Source of the DNA: Eonycteris spelaea
Lineage: Eukaryota > Chordata > Mammalia > Chiroptera > Pteropodidae
Length of the DNA: 64,000 nt
Direction of reading: 5' to 3'
NCBI GenBank assembly: GCA_003508835.1
Contig: PUFA01000034.1
Span: forward strand, 5,296,501 to 5,360,500
The translations under genes and the position numbers were made by a program. Below, one piece after another: positions 10,440 to 23,119 of the stretch. Each line of letters starts with the position of its first letter. Position 1 is the stretch's first letter. The notes beneath the pieces are model-generated. The model saw nothing but the letters and a program-made list of their open reading frames with translations, made no database searches and was not told the DNA's origin.

Positions 10440-12560
10440 TAACAGGCACCAAAAATAGTAAGCAACTATACATGAGAGCCAGCAGAAATATAAAATGATA
10501 TTCTAAATACTTCAAGGATCACAGATATTGAAATTACCAAATCCAGAATATCAAACAACTAGATATTCAAGTATTAAAAAAATAAAGGATTCAAATATGA
10601 ACATACAAGAGAGCATCAAGAAACAGTAGAAATAGTTATTTAAAAGTAGAACATCTAATGAAACAAAAAATATAATTTTGAATTAAAAAATTTATGCCTA
10701 AATAGAAGTTCAGAAATAGTTGAAATATTTAGTGAACTAGATTATATAGAGCTAAAAGATATATCAGAAATTACACAGAATGCATCACATACAGAGTCAG
10801 GAAAATGGCAAATGTGAATAGTCTTTAAAAGACATGAAAGAGATAATGAGAATGGAATACATATATCTAACCAGGGTTCATAAGGAGAGAAGAGCAGGAA
10901 GAGAGGCAATATTTGAAAAGATAAAGAATTCAAATATTCTAAAGTGATGAAAAACAAATCTATATATACAGGAATACAATACATACATGAATTAAATATT
11001 CTAACTAAAAGCATGAACACTGAAAAGAACAATTGGAAACTAATTAAACTTTTAATTTGCAGATAACATAATTGTTAACATAACCCCTCCAAATCTATAA
11101 ATTATTAAAATAATAAAGATAATTTAGAAAGGTGGCTAAAGATAGAGTGAATAAACAAAAATCATTTGCATTTCTAAAAGCCAGCAAGGAACAGGAATAC
11201 TCTAAAAACAAGCTATTCATAACAAAAATAAAAACTGAAATGTATCAAAGAACTCATCTGATAAAGATAGGCATCATCAATATCAAGAAATTCATATAAT
11301 TTTATTTAAATATATCCAAAAGACTGAAAAAATAGATATCTTATTTTATTATAGATACACTCATTTTTCAGTACTTCTTAATTTGATCTAAATACTCAGT
11401 AAAATTTCAATAAAAATACCAAGAGAAAATATGTGAAATTTGATAAAACTATTTGAAAATTTATTTGGAAAAGCAAAAAGCAAAAATATCCTCAAAACGT
11501 TCCTCAAAAGAAAAAGAATAAAATGAAGCTTTCTCTAGCAGACATAAAAACTTACAAAGTCATAATAATTAATATAGTTAATTTTTGTTCAGGGATTCAC
11601 AAACAGATCAAACACAGAGCTGAGGAACAAGAATTAGTGAAGTAGATTATATAGAACAAGAAAATATATCAACAATTACACAGAATGCACACATACAGAG
11701 CACTACAGATCACTAAGAAATGGGGTAATTACTTGATACGTGAAAATTACAGAGTAAGTCACACAAAAGAAAAATGCACAAAAGATATTAAAGAAGCTTT
11801 ATCCAGAAAAGTCAATACATATGGCCAACATATAAAAAGTTGTTTAATCTCATTAGTGATCTAAGAAATCCAAGCTAAAGCTACAATAAGATTCCAGTTT
11901 ATATTCATTAGAATGACAAATACTTAGAAACCTGACAAACATCAAGATGATGCAGGTATGAAGCAACGAGAACACATGTACTCTTGTGGAAGTTGTAATT
12001 AGTACAACCACCTTAAAAAAAAACAAACTTGATTTCTATTTTCTATTTTGTAGAAGACTTAAGGACATGCATATACACGGCCCAGGGAATTCTTATCCTA
12101 AAGAAACACTCACATATATACACCATGAGAAAGGTACAAGAATGTTCCAAATTCCTAGGGTGGTGGGAGTTCATACACAGGAAAAATAAATAGGTTTTTG
12201 TATAATCACCATAGAGTATTACACAGCAGTGAAAATGAAAGAGTCACACCTAGATAAATTTTAGAAATATATTGAGCTAAAAATGCAAATCCTGGGAGAC
12301 TACATATAAATCTCACTAAAAAAGAAAAACTAATGTTAGATGTAATTATATATGTGGTAAAAATATTTTTTTAAAGCACAGAACTGATAAATATAAAATT
12401 AAAGATATTAGTTATATCTGAGGAAGAGGCAGTGGAATAAGGTGAGGAACTGTGCATGGATGGAAGTTGTGTTCAAGGACATTAATTACAAAATTATAAG
12501 GGGAAAAACCTTCTCATGTAATAACTCTACATCTTGGAGTCCTATCCGTAAATGTAAAAA
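10440..12560 (+). mobile_element. Highly decayed sense L1M
   Basis: A-rich coding-strand composition with L1-like blocks. 'ttaatttgcagataacata' stands where ORF2 has its FADD region, followed by 'aaagccagcaaggaacagg', 'cattagaatgacaaatactt', 'tacacagcagtgaaaatgaa' and a 3' end with 'aaatgcaaatcctgggagac'. Stops are everywhere. A duplicated phrase 'gaactagattatata' / 'gaagtagattatata' (about 10733 and 11638) hints at a rearrangement inside it. Confidence 0.6.
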
Positions 12561-13780
12561 ATTGAGCTAGTATTTGGTTCCTGTTAAACACTCTGGAAAG
12601 CTCAGACTAATGTTATAAAAAGAAGAAATCATCTCTAAAAGTGGTCATATTTGACCAGCCTCACTGTTTCACCATGTGATATAATAGTCTAAAAATGCCA
12701 GTAAATTCAGGGGAAAAAAAGACTTGCCTTCCCAGAAAACCTACTTAAAATGATAGCATTTTTCCTAGTGTTTTGGTTGGCTTTTAATTGGAAGTCACAT
12801 GGTTACAAATGGCATTTAGTCCAGTAAAAGTGTGCTGGTTCAAGGCTGGCATTATAAAGGAGTACTTGAGAATATGCACATTGTGATGAAAGTCAAGTAC
12901 ACAAAAAACATGTGATGACTCACTGGGTTGGCTAGAAATGTCTGCCACTGAAATAATACAATGTAGCAAGATGGAGTTCCTCCAAAGATGAAATAAAAAT
13001 GTTCTATGCCTTAAACAGAAATGTGTTTAGAATGCAGTTGAAATGTCAGTCTTTTTATGAGCAAATGCACTGAAGCAACCTATAAATCACTTTTCAGATT
13101 CAAGATTAGCATTGAAAACTTTGAACTGCAGAAGAGAAAGGAATAAGGGCCTAAATATTTATTTTTTAAGGATCACTGTTTAATCCACTTCCTTTGTATT
13201 TCCTTCATATTCAGGGTCAATGCTTTTTTCTCGTTATTGCTCAATCATAGGAAATTATCCTTTACCAGCACTGGAATTATGGCTATCCTTTCAAAAAATA
13301 TTTATTTTAAATCACTTTGTAAAATCTATGCAGATATTTAGTAGGCAAATAAACAAAATAATAAAAAGTATTACTAGTCTCAAAAAAGAGCACAAAATTC
13401 TGAATAGTCAGAAGTAATTTTAATACAGAGTAAAGGTTTTTTTCTTAATATAAGTTTCTAAAATAAGATTAAACTATTGGAAACTGTGCAATTATATATA
13501 TGATTAATTTAATCTTTTATTAATTATAATATAATTTACATTTTATTAATTATTAATGTATCACCTCATTGAGTTCCACTATGCTCGACGCTATTAAAAG
13601 ATCACCTAGGATTTTTGCTGGTAATCCTATGGAAACTACATAAAATTCCTTCCAGTTTCTTCAAAAGTCAGCAGATTATGGGCCTTTATAAACTTTATAG
13701 GCCAAAACACACCACCATGAACATAGAAACCTCATCTGAGGAGTTATTTATGTTAGGAACTCTACTTATAGTGATTTTTT
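12561..13780. other. AT-rich unique sequence
   Basis: No family recognised. Positions 13490-13560 are almost pure A/T with short self-complementary stretches ('ttaatta' units), low complexity rather than a designed structure. Confidence 0.5.
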
Positions 13781-13784
13781 AATC

Positions 13785-13930
13785 TATAAAACAGATATCA
13801 TCATTATTAATCTCACTTTACATATAAGGAAACCCAAGCTTGGAAAGATAAATGACTTACATTCACATTGTTTATGAGCATAAAACTTTGGATGCACACC
13901 AAGATTGGTCTTATTTCAAAACTCATGTTA
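13785..13930 (-). repeat. MIR SINE remnant, antisense
   Basis: The plus strand shows the complement of MIR: 'tctcactttacatataagga', 'aacccaagcttggaaagata', 'aatgacttacattcacat', then 'tggatgcacaccaaga'. This corresponds to the core and 5' part of MIR. Confidence 0.65.
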
Positions 13931-13934
13931 TTTG

Positions 13935-14385
13935 CTCCAAAATCACTATGATTGTCAACTTTACACGTTCTTACCCATTATAAGTCTCTGATGGAGTCAT
14001 TCCTGACTTTTCTCATCCTCTGCTCATTATTTGTTCTATAAATACTTCCTGAGCACTTTCTCTCAGCAAGTCACATGTCATGGATGGAAGATAAAGAAGT
14101 GAAGGTAGAGTGTTTAGGGGATTGAAGACTATTCATGGCCAGCTGTTGGAAAACTCTCCAAAAGGGAGACACCTGTGACTGTAACTGTCCAAAAACGACT
14201 AACTGTGACTGCCAAAAAGACCTCGACACTTGGCAGCAGGTATTCTCCAGACAGTGGAATAAGCTGTGAAGAATGGTGGCAGCTACGAATAACCAGTAAC
14301 CAACTGCGAAGGGCGGAAGGAGGAGATGGCCCTGTGATTAGAATGGTTGGCTGGGGATCCAAGCTGCACCATTCAGGAGCTATGC
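13935..14385. other. Unique sequence
   Basis: Overlapping open frames on both strands at 14129-14405 contain no known domain. The imperfect repeat 'ctgtgactg' / 'actgtgactgcc' at 14172-14212 explains some of the frame length. Confidence 0.5.
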
Positions 14386-14389
14386 AAAT

Positions 14390-14535
14390 TCAGACAATTA
14401 GCTGAACCTGTTCATGTTTGTTTCCTCTGTCGTAAAACAGGACAATAATACAACCCAATTCCTTGTAAAAATTAGTGAGAGCAAGTAAAGTTCCAAACAC
14501 AAAAAAAATACTCAAACACTACTATTACCACTATT
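14390..14535 (+). repeat. MIR SINE remnant
   Basis: Sense MIR 3' half: 'tgttcatgtttgtttcctc', 'gtaaaacaggacaataata', 'agtgagagcaagtaaag' and 'caaacactactattacc'. It lacks the tRNA-like head. Confidence 0.6.
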
Positions 14536-14945
14536 TCCCGTCCCTAAACTTTTCCATCACACACCCAAAACTTACGCTAACATAGCAGAACACCATCATC
14601 CACTGGATTAATGGGAAAAAAGTTATAACACGATAAGGCAGTTATCAGTATAGAATTTTCCTTCTTCAAAATGTAGATGAAGAATGAGTTTAAATGGGAA
14701 ATAACTGTTTTTGAATTTTTTTTTCTCTTTTACATGTTGAAATACACAATAAATGTATCTGAAGTTGGCCATGGTCCTTTAAAAAATGTAAAAGCTCAAG
14801 TAAGTGGATATCGTTCTTTCATTTGGTTTGTCATTTCAGGCCCATAGACAGACAGGTCACCCTCAAACTCTCATGTGGAGCTGAGGCCTCCTCCTCCTTC
14901 TTGCCAAGAATCCTCACAATTGGCTTCTCCTTGAAGCCACAGACT
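14536..14945. other. Unique sequence
   Basis: Nothing recognised. Confidence 0.5.
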
Positions 14946-14949
14946 TTTA

Positions 14950-15083
14950 AAAGCACTGATGCCTGGATTCTCATTCCCAGAGATTCTGATTAAATTCTCT
15001 GAGATTAAAGCCTTAGCATCAAGATTTTTACAGCTCCCCAAATGATTCTACATGCAGTCAAGGTTGAGAGCCACTAACTTGCC
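14950..15083 (+). repeat. MER20-like hAT-Charlie MITE
   Basis: Blocks in MER20 order are 'actgatgcctggattctcat', 'cccagagattctgattaaat', 'aagatttttacagctcccca', 'aatgattctacatgcag' and 'caaggttgagagccacta', the last being the terminal inverted repeat. The element is non-coding. In therian mammals some MER20 copies are known to act as enhancers, but nothing here shows that for this copy. Confidence 0.75.
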
Positions 15084-15515
15084 CATCCATAAATAGCTTC
15101 ATGATACACCTGCCATTGGCTAATTAAAAGTCCTTGTGTGGGTTATAGTAGAAGAGAAAGTTAATGAACTGTATAACATAGCTGAGAAAATTACTGGAAA
15201 GAGAGAAGAAAAAAATGACTGCAAGATTAAGAAACATAGAGTGTAAAATGACAGCTATGTGTTTCAGAATAGGAAGAAAAAGAGAATAGAGTAGGTATCA
15301 ATATGGCTAAGCATTGTTCATTCTCAAAGGAAGATTAAAAATCCACTGTTTGAAGAAGCATGTCAGGTTGGGAGGGAGAAGATGCTCAAGAGAACAGGAT
15401 CTGGTATTCTAAGATACAGCTGTATCCATAGTTCTCAAGATCTATATAATAAATGGAATATGTTTGTAATTTAGTTATAGATAAAATATCATTTAATGCA
15501 GTAATAAAGATAACA
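15084..15515. other. Unique sequence
   Basis: Nothing recognised. Confidence 0.5.
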
Positions 15516-15519
15516 TCTA

Positions 15520-15700
15520 CGTCAGACAGTACACGAGGTATTTATATTTCCACATCTAGTAAAACCTCTACTGCTCTACTGTAACATCATTATTATCCCT
15601 ATTCACAATTGAGAACTCTGAGATTAATCAACATTAAATGTAGGTTATGGAGGTTGAACATGGCAAAGGCACAATTTGAGCCTAGATATATTTGGCTTGT
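15520..15700 (-). repeat. MIR SINE remnant, antisense
   Basis: The complement of MIR is readable in 'tcattattatccctattcac', 'aattgagaactctgag', 'aacatggcaaaggcacaatt' and 'tgagcctagatatatttgg'. It lies opposite in direction to the MIR at 14390. Confidence 0.55.
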
Positions 15701-17990
15701 GCAGTAAATGAGCCAAAGAATTAATTTTGCTCTAAGTTAGTGAGTGAACTATATCCTTTGGGAGACCACTTCTTATACAAAACAAAGAGACATTGGATTT
15801 GTCTCATTAAGTCCCTGGTGAAACTCTGGTAAACTAGTGGAATAGCAATTTCTGCTCCCCTTTTCATGTATGCTGATCTCACTTGTGATTGCTGAAAAGC
15901 TCTTCATGACAGAGCACACATCAGGCAAATAATTTCAGGACAGAGTAAAATTAATATTGCATATTTTTCTCTGCTTATTTACTGAAAATTGCATAACATT
16001 TGAGAAACACGCATGGGTTTTATTATGACTTAGGGGCAATTTTTGCAAAGGAAGTGAGATGTTATAAAATGGTCTCACTTTAATATATGCAAAAAAGAGT
16101 TTAAAGTAAAGTGAAAAAAAATATGCTCAGCAAAAATACAAAAAATAATTCAAAACACCACTGGTAAACTGGCTAGTAGGTTGTAGCAGTGCACGTGAGG
16201 ATGGTTTTACTACTTAGTTGGTTGATCAGTTTTGAGAAATTGGCTGCATCTGAATTCTTGCATTTCTATAGTCCTAAAAACTGGATTGCATGAGTAAATG
16301 TTTTTTGCATACACTGAAATATTGTATACATGTTGGAATTTCCTGGCAGTAGCAATTGCTAATTATGTGTGTATCCAGAATGGACAAACAGATCATCCAC
16401 AAACAACGATAGGTATGAAAAATTTACCTTCTGTATCTTAGCTATCCATTTGATTTCCTTCACAGCAAAGCTCTTTCTGCCTTCTTTCCTTGGAATAGAA
16501 CTAACTTGGTGTTCTTTCATATAAATTGCTCATAAAACTGGGACACCTGAAGGTTGTAACTGAGACTCAAGTAGACCCAGGAGCACAAATATTATATTCT
16601 GAGCTTTCCTCCTCAGCCTTTTTTCCTTTTTACTGTTTGGTTCCTTCCTGGATCAGCTTCTTTTTGTTTCTTGGTGTTTTCCTCCTTCAGACAGGCTTTT
16701 GTTTTTTGTAAGTCATGATCTCCATTCTTAGAGACTGTGATCAGTAGTGTACAGAAGCAGTGGAATACTTTAGCAAGGAGTTGGGAGCAGGTAATGATAA
16801 AGCTGATGAAAAGTCAGTTTGTTTTTTATTATCACCATGCATAGGCAATGGAAAACAATGTCAGCCATGAAATACTACTACCTGAAAAATTATTTTGTAT
16901 ACCCCAACTCGTAAACACTTACCAAGATTATTGTGAGTTTTAAGAATACACATGTAAGCTTCGAATGAGCACCTTTATCTTACTGTCCCTTTAGTAAATG
17001 TGGTATTCTATATGGGAGCTAATTTGGGGGACTTTTAGTTATGGAGTCAGCCTCCGACACACAGAATCCTGGTGACAGACATTAATTTCAAGAGTTAGTC
17101 CACAAAGTTTTGGAATAATTTGAGCTTGATTAGGCATCCTTCATGTCTCTAATCTCTACGTATTTTTGAGTGTAAACAGGAAATTCAGAATGAACATTGA
17201 TAGCTGTATATAGTTTTTCTTTTCTGAGTTTTTTTTTTTTTCGGATGTGAAATTTTAGATGAGGATAATCAGGCACAAATTTGCAAACAGCCAGAATCAC
17301 ACTTGAACAATGTACAATGATACACTGGGCTTCAAAATTGTTTCTTGTGAAGAATGCCATTGACTATGCAGCAATGAAATGTAAATAGAACTTATAGAGA
17401 GAAAACAATCAAGTTTCATTAAAGAATGCCAGGAAAATGAGAAAAGATAGTTGTGTTGCATTGCTAGAGATATCTGAAAGGCAATAATTGAATGCCTTGA
17501 TCGTTTTCACCAAGAACTAGACACTTGTTCTAAATCAATAATCAAATAAAGCCATTTACTCTGATTTTTGCAGAAAAAAAAATCTGGGGGTTTCTTCCAA
17601 ATGTAATAGAAATGTGTGATGAATTTTCTGGTGAAGATATTTTGGTGAAAATGTTTTAACTATAGAGATATTTCAGCCTCTAGAATCAACTCGGATGAAA
17701 TAAAGACCTTAAAACTGCTTTAATTTCTGGAATTTATTATGAGTGGAATTTTTATGAATCTCTGATAAATTTATCCATATGTTGACTTTTGTTAACCAGT
17801 TTTAGATCTGTTGCTACATATGAAAGAAATTTTTCATAATTAAAATCAGTAAAATGAATAATTGATCAGATATAAGTATATCCACGCAAAAGACAAATTT
17901 AAGCATTATTGACATTTGGAGAAAACTGAAATTATAATTTTTTATTACTGTGATTGACTAATACATTGGTAGAGGTTTTTTAAAAAATAG
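15701..17990. other. Unique sequence, no gene seen
   Basis: AT-rich with short open frames only (for example 16526-16711 and 17130-17360), none with a recognisable domain. No RNA gene or repeat family identified. Confidence 0.5.
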
Positions 17991-17994
17991 AGTA

Positions 17995-18215
17995 ATTGAT
18001 ATTGCATATTTGAAAGTTGTTAAGAGAGTAGATCTTAAAAGTGCTCATCACAAGAAAAAAATTTGTAACTATGTATGGTGACATATTAACTAGATGTATT
18101 ATGGTGTACATTTCACAATAAATACAAATATCAAATCATTATATTCTATACCTGAAACTAATATGTTATATGACAATTATACTTCAATAAAAAATAAATT
18201 AAAATTTTTGAAAAA
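17995..18215 (+). mobile_element. L1MA-type 3' end fragment
   Basis: A 5'-truncated L1 with a readable 3' untranslated region: 'gtgctcatcacaagaaaaaa', 'tttgtaactatgtatggtga', 'ttcacaataaatacaaatat', 'cctgaaactaatatgttata', then 'cttcaataaaaaataaatt' with a polyadenylation signal and an A-rich tail. It carries no coding sequence. Confidence 0.8.
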
Positions 18216-19343
18216 AATTAAAACAGTAATGTAATTTAAAAATATAGTCTATTACTTTTCTTCTTTTACATCTTAACACTTTTATTTTCATTTTCAATTT
18301 ATTTTTTTTTACTGGCATAATTTATAAATGAGATTCAAGTAAAGAAAATTTTCACTGCCTGCATTTCTTTTCTTGCTGCAATAATTTTTTAAGATTATTA
18401 CTAAAAATGATCTTTTTTATAAAGGATAGTGTTAAAAAATTTTTTTGATCCAAGCGTCAACTGTGCCAGTTAAATCATAGATGAGAGTGTGTCTCTTCTT
18501 TCGTAAATTATTCCTTCTTGCTCTATATTTCTTCTTCCATCCTTTGACTTCTACTTCCTCCAGGAAGGGATCAGAAAGAGATGTAAAGGAAAGGGCCAAA
18601 CGGTATTGTCTGCTCTCTTGTGCAGCTGCTGGAGTCTGTTTGATGCTCCATGCCCTCCGGGATAAAGGTATTCAACACCTCGACCTGTCATGGGCTCCAG
18701 GACTGGATTTCTTGGGGGGCTCTTTGGGAGCTCTGCTCTACACATGTTCCTGATGTGGCTGATGTGGTTTTAACCACTATTTGTCACTCTCCTACCCGAG
18801 CTTGTATTTGAAGTACATCCCGCAGCCTTCCTTCTTAGGGTCTCTTTATGCCAGCAGACCACACTCCTGGGAAGGAACCAGCTGTGTTTAATTGTGTCCA
18901 CTAAACCTAAGGAAAATCCATGAATCTTTGTAATCCCAAACGGCAGGTGCAAAGGCTGCCCGAGTGTTGGCATTCTCCTGCTTACAGAATTCTCCAGAGC
19001 AGCAGGCACCTGTCTTGATGTCCAAGCACACCCTAACTCTAGGATGTGCCAATGAGGCTCTCCCAAAATTCCACAAACAGCACTTTACCCCTATGGCAGC
19101 CCCAAAGGGCATGGGGGATTGAGTTTCTATCTGGAATGCAACACTGGCCTCATGGTCTTGTTCACAACCCCAGTCCTGTTCAGTGTTTTGTTTTGTTTTA
19201 GAGGCTCACTCACTAGGCTGTTTGTTCTCCGTCGGTTAGTCTCTTGGTTAGACCATTTGGGGAATGAGGGTCTCAGATTATGTGATCAGCTCTTCGAGTA
19301 CCATGAGGTTGAGCTCTTACATATTCACATTAACCTGAGAGAT

Positions 19344-19345
<2 letters not shown>
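18216..19345. other. Unique sequence
   Basis: AT-rich until 18500, then balanced GC. Open frames on both strands at 18481-19112 overlap each other and show no domain, so I treat them as chance. Confidence 0.5.

Positions 19346-19348
<3 letters not shown>

Positions 19349-19433
<85 letters not shown>
19349..19433 (+). repeat. Composite (CT)n-(CA)n microsatellite
   Basis: About 22 CT units (19349-19393) pass directly into about 20 CA units (19394-19433). It is uninterrupted except for 'cat' at the junction, so it is probably polymorphic in length. Confidence 0.95.
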
Positions 19434-19434
<1 letters not shown>

Positions 19435-19439
19435 TTAAG

Positions 19440-22115
19440 CTTTGGGATTAGCATTCATAACTTTGGGATTAGAGAGGAGAGAGGCCTCTCCCATAGGGAC
19501 AGGGCAACTGTTGGACTGCTGTGAACTCAGGCAGAATTTAGGCAGGAATGGAAAGAGCTCCAGTTTTATGACTTCTGGTTTTTCAGGAAGTAAAAGATAA
19601 GACTGTTTATCAAGTTTCAAGAGAAGATGGAAAGGGATGGTATATTTAAAGAGATTAAGAATATTTTGAAAGTTTTTTTTCCTATAAAATGACTGAGAGA
19701 GTAAGCTAGTACGGGAGAACACATCTAAGTATATGAATTGTTAAGTACCTACTATGTACAAAATACTACCCAAAGGGAGCAGGTGTACAGGCTGAGTGCT
19801 GACAGAGGTAAACCTCAATTATCCAACATTGCTACTGTAGACAGGCTCCCGTGGTTAGATTCATGGAATTCCTGAGACTTGTTCCTCAAGTTATCTCCAG
19901 ACATTTAATTTTTGAAATTAGAAAGATAGAAAAGAACACACTGAGAATAACAAAAGAAAGATATAAAATAAAGTGCTCAATAAAGAACAATAAAATGAAG
20001 CACTTGTTCAGTGACACGAGTGTTCTTTTTCAATAGTAATTTGGCTTCTTAAACATCTCTATATACATATGTGTGTGTGTGTATATACACACACATTTGT
20101 GTTTATGTATTTATATGTCTTTATATACAGATATGTTTATATATTTATATTTATATAGGTTTCCTATGGTGCATTTAAAAATAAAAGCTTTCAATTATGT
20201 TTTAAGAAGCCTATCACAGAGCTTAAAAACATAAGTTATATAGATCTCAGGTATATAATTGGTAGGAAAATGAATATGCCATGAGAATGAGCATACTAAT
20301 TTTTCAAGGCTAAGTGATCAGTTTTCAAACAGATCTTCTTTTCTATCACTTCAGAGGTATATACAGAACACACTATAATCTCTTCTTAAATACAGCATGT
20401 CGCCTCTGCTATTTTTAGTCTCATAATTCTTTCTTCAATTGCTCAGTCCACCACTTGACACATCTTTGGAAAAGATTCCTTGGTGGGCTTAGTATATTTT
20501 ATAAAGGATTAAAAAAAAAAAGGCCTTTTATTTTCACGCTTCCCGTGTAAACTTTCTACAGCCAGCTTCGGAGTAAATAACAACCAATTTGTGTGCTGTA
20601 CAAGCTCGTGAGAGTCAACGTTTTCCTCATTTGCTTTTCATCAGCAACCAGCGCTGCATGTTGTCGAAAGCAGGAATATTTTATTTTCACACATAGGGAA
20701 GGACATGAAAAACTTTCATGTTGCTTTCTTAAGTGACAAGTGCTACTGTTACAGCAGTTCGATTTGTTCCTGGTTGACTGAGTTTGCACAGAGAATTTTC
20801 CTTTGTGAGTCATCTAATACGACTTGCACATTACCTTCAGTTGACATCTCATGTAAAAGCCTGTAATTCCCATTTTCACAGAGGAATAATTTCCAGAACA
20901 GCATCCTAATAGTAGGCTACATTCTAAACCTCCTGCCTGCAGGAACTTTCCTTTACGTTTGGCAGAAACATCACCTCAATCACCTGTGGTTTCCCTTTCT
21001 AAAATTGTTCTATGTGTCTCCAAACAGAAAATATAAAAGCGAGGAGCTTATCTTCCTGTGAGCAAAGGATAACAAGTCATTAAAATGAAAGGGATGCTTT
21101 CTCTGATTGATGGTGTAGAAGAACGAAGATGTCAGGGGGATAAAAAGGCTGAGGAAACAAGTGCAAAAACATGGGCCCACGATGAACAAAAAAGACCCTG
21201 TTTCCTGGAAGCCTTTAGAATAAAGAGCTGGCCTGCCCCTCCACAAGATGGCGTTGTTTTGCCATGACCCCAGTGGGCTCTGAAGCGAGGAGCCCAGTCA
21301 ACGGGCAATTTGAAACAGCAAAGTTGCATCCATTTTATTGCCTTGAGTCAATTACCATCCCCACATCTATGGTCCACGTATTCCCAGAAACCAAGGACTG
21401 AGTTCAGTCCCAAGAGGGTAGAGTGAGAAAACTCAAAGATGAAAATCTAGTTTGGGAGGCTGTTAGATGAATGGACACGTTTGTCAAAACTCAATGAATT
21501 ATACCCTTTATACAGGGTAGGATAGTGAGACCTATGTCCTTTTAAAGACTAATAGACCATTCTTAGCGAAGTTACGCAGTACTTTGTTCTTTAATTTTCT
21601 AGGAAGTACATAAGAACTGATCACTTTGAGTCTTATCAGAATAAAATGTTAACACATTCTATAAAAGCCTGGTTAGTTCTATAGAAACTAACTCACTGTC
21701 AATTTCTTGACTTAATTTCAAAAACGCCTTAAAATAATTTATTATTTTACATCTTCTTATATGTAGGTCTCATCTTTCCTAGAGAGGTCGTTCGCTGAAG
21801 AGAGATGACCATTACAAATCTATATCATTTAGCTTAAGATGTTGTATGTTTATAATGTCTTTAATTTAGGTAAAATTTCAGGCTCACATAGATCCATCCA
21901 TCATTGGAATTTATATGAAGATGTGTGCATAAATAGAAAAAAAATCTTCTGTAGCACCTTCCAAATTTAAGGCTTCTTGCTGGATAAAGTGAGATACAAA
22001 TGAATAATACTTGGTCTTTGTCTCAAGTAGTTTGCGGTTCACTTAGAAAGTAAAACACTTACACAAATAAGTATATTGTAAGTCCGAGAGTATTGAGTCA
22101 TGAAAGAAATGAAGT
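19440..22115. other. Unique sequence, no gene seen
   Basis: No exon or repeat family recognised. It holds a small GT/AC palindrome at 20074-20095. The stretch 20530-20900 has a more balanced composition and several retained CpGs, but nothing assigns it a function. Confidence 0.5.
20063..20100. repeat. TG/TA/CA low-complexity palindrome
   Basis: GT units pass through 'atatac' into AC units. Positions 20074-20095 form a perfect 22-base inverted repeat. Confidence 0.85.
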
Positions 22116-22124
22116 AGATTTGAA

Positions 22125-22560
22125 GCAAACCAAATGTCCTTAAGTGGGTAAGTGAACTCATGCACTCATACAATGAAATATTACACAGCAATTAAAAGTA
22201 GTCAATTATGGATACACACAACATGGATGAATCTCAAGTGCAGTATGCCAAGAAAACAAAGCCAGATATATGGTTCCAGACTGCATACTTTCATTGATAG
22301 ACGTATATGACACCCTGGAAAAAGAAAACTTTGGAAATGGAGATCAGTGCATCAGAGCTTAGAGATGGAAGGAAGGTTTGACTTCAAAGGTATGACTGAG
22401 GAATTTTGTGGGTGGAGATAGAAGGGTTCTGTATCTTGATAGAAATGGTGGATACCTGGCTTGATGTACTTGTCAAACTCACAGAAGTATACACATGCAA
22501 ATAAAGTGAATTGTACTGTAAGTAAATTAAAAAAAAAACAGATTAAAAAAAAACCCAAAC
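22125..22560 (+). mobile_element. L1M 3' end fragment
   Basis: Sense L1 ORF2 end and 3' untranslated region: 'ccaaatgtccttaagtggg', 'caatgaaatattacacagca', 'acaacatggatgaatctca', 'cttgatgtacttgtcaaac', closing with 'aaattaaaaaaaaaacaga'. It is 5'-truncated and older than the full-length L1 downstream. Confidence 0.75.
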
Positions 22561-22589
22561 AAACAAAATAACAAAATGTAAACAGAATC

Positions 22590-23119
22590 CCTTTATTTCT
22601 CACCACTGAGCTGCCACCACCATAGAATGGGCAATTGCTTTCTCTCTTCCTTCTCTAGACCGTACTCCGCATCGGAGCCAGCGTAATCTTTTAAAAATGT
22701 AAACATACTCTACTCCTCTGCTTAAAACCCTCCAAAAGGCCATCATCTCATTCAGAACAAAATCAGAGTCCTTAACATGGTCTACAAGGGCCTTCATGAT
22801 TTGCTCCTCCCACCTTCTCTTCTAGGACTCTCTGGTGGTCTACTCAACTCCAGTTACACTGACCTTTGGATTGCCCACCTTAAACACACATACACCTGGC
22901 CATGAGGCCTTTGCTCTAGCTGCCCCGCCCCAACCCCTTGGAACAACTTCCTAAGGCATTCATTCACTCCCATCCTGGCTTTCCTCAATGATCACCCTCT
23001 CAACAAGGCTGACCCTGGACACTTATCTAATGCTGGAATGTGCTCCTACCCTGTACTCTCAATTCCTCTGCTCAACTGTTTTCTTACAGCATTTCTTTTC
23101 CAATAAACTAATTCCTTTA
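22590..23119 (+). mobile_element. L2 (LINE2) 3' region, upstream part
   Basis: Sense L2: 'tactcctctgcttaaaaccc', 'tccaaaaggccatcatctca', 'acatggtctacaagggcctt', 'gaggcctttgctctagctg', 'ttggaacaacttcctaag'. The element is cut at the TA of 23118-23119 by a DNA transposon and resumes at 23968. L2 ended its activity early in mammalian evolution. The remaining reverse transcriptase end is not translatable. Confidence 0.85.

Noticed and set aside
19119..19451. 110-codon frame ending in Ser-Leu and Thr-His repeats
   Set aside because: Its second half is the translated CT/CA microsatellite.
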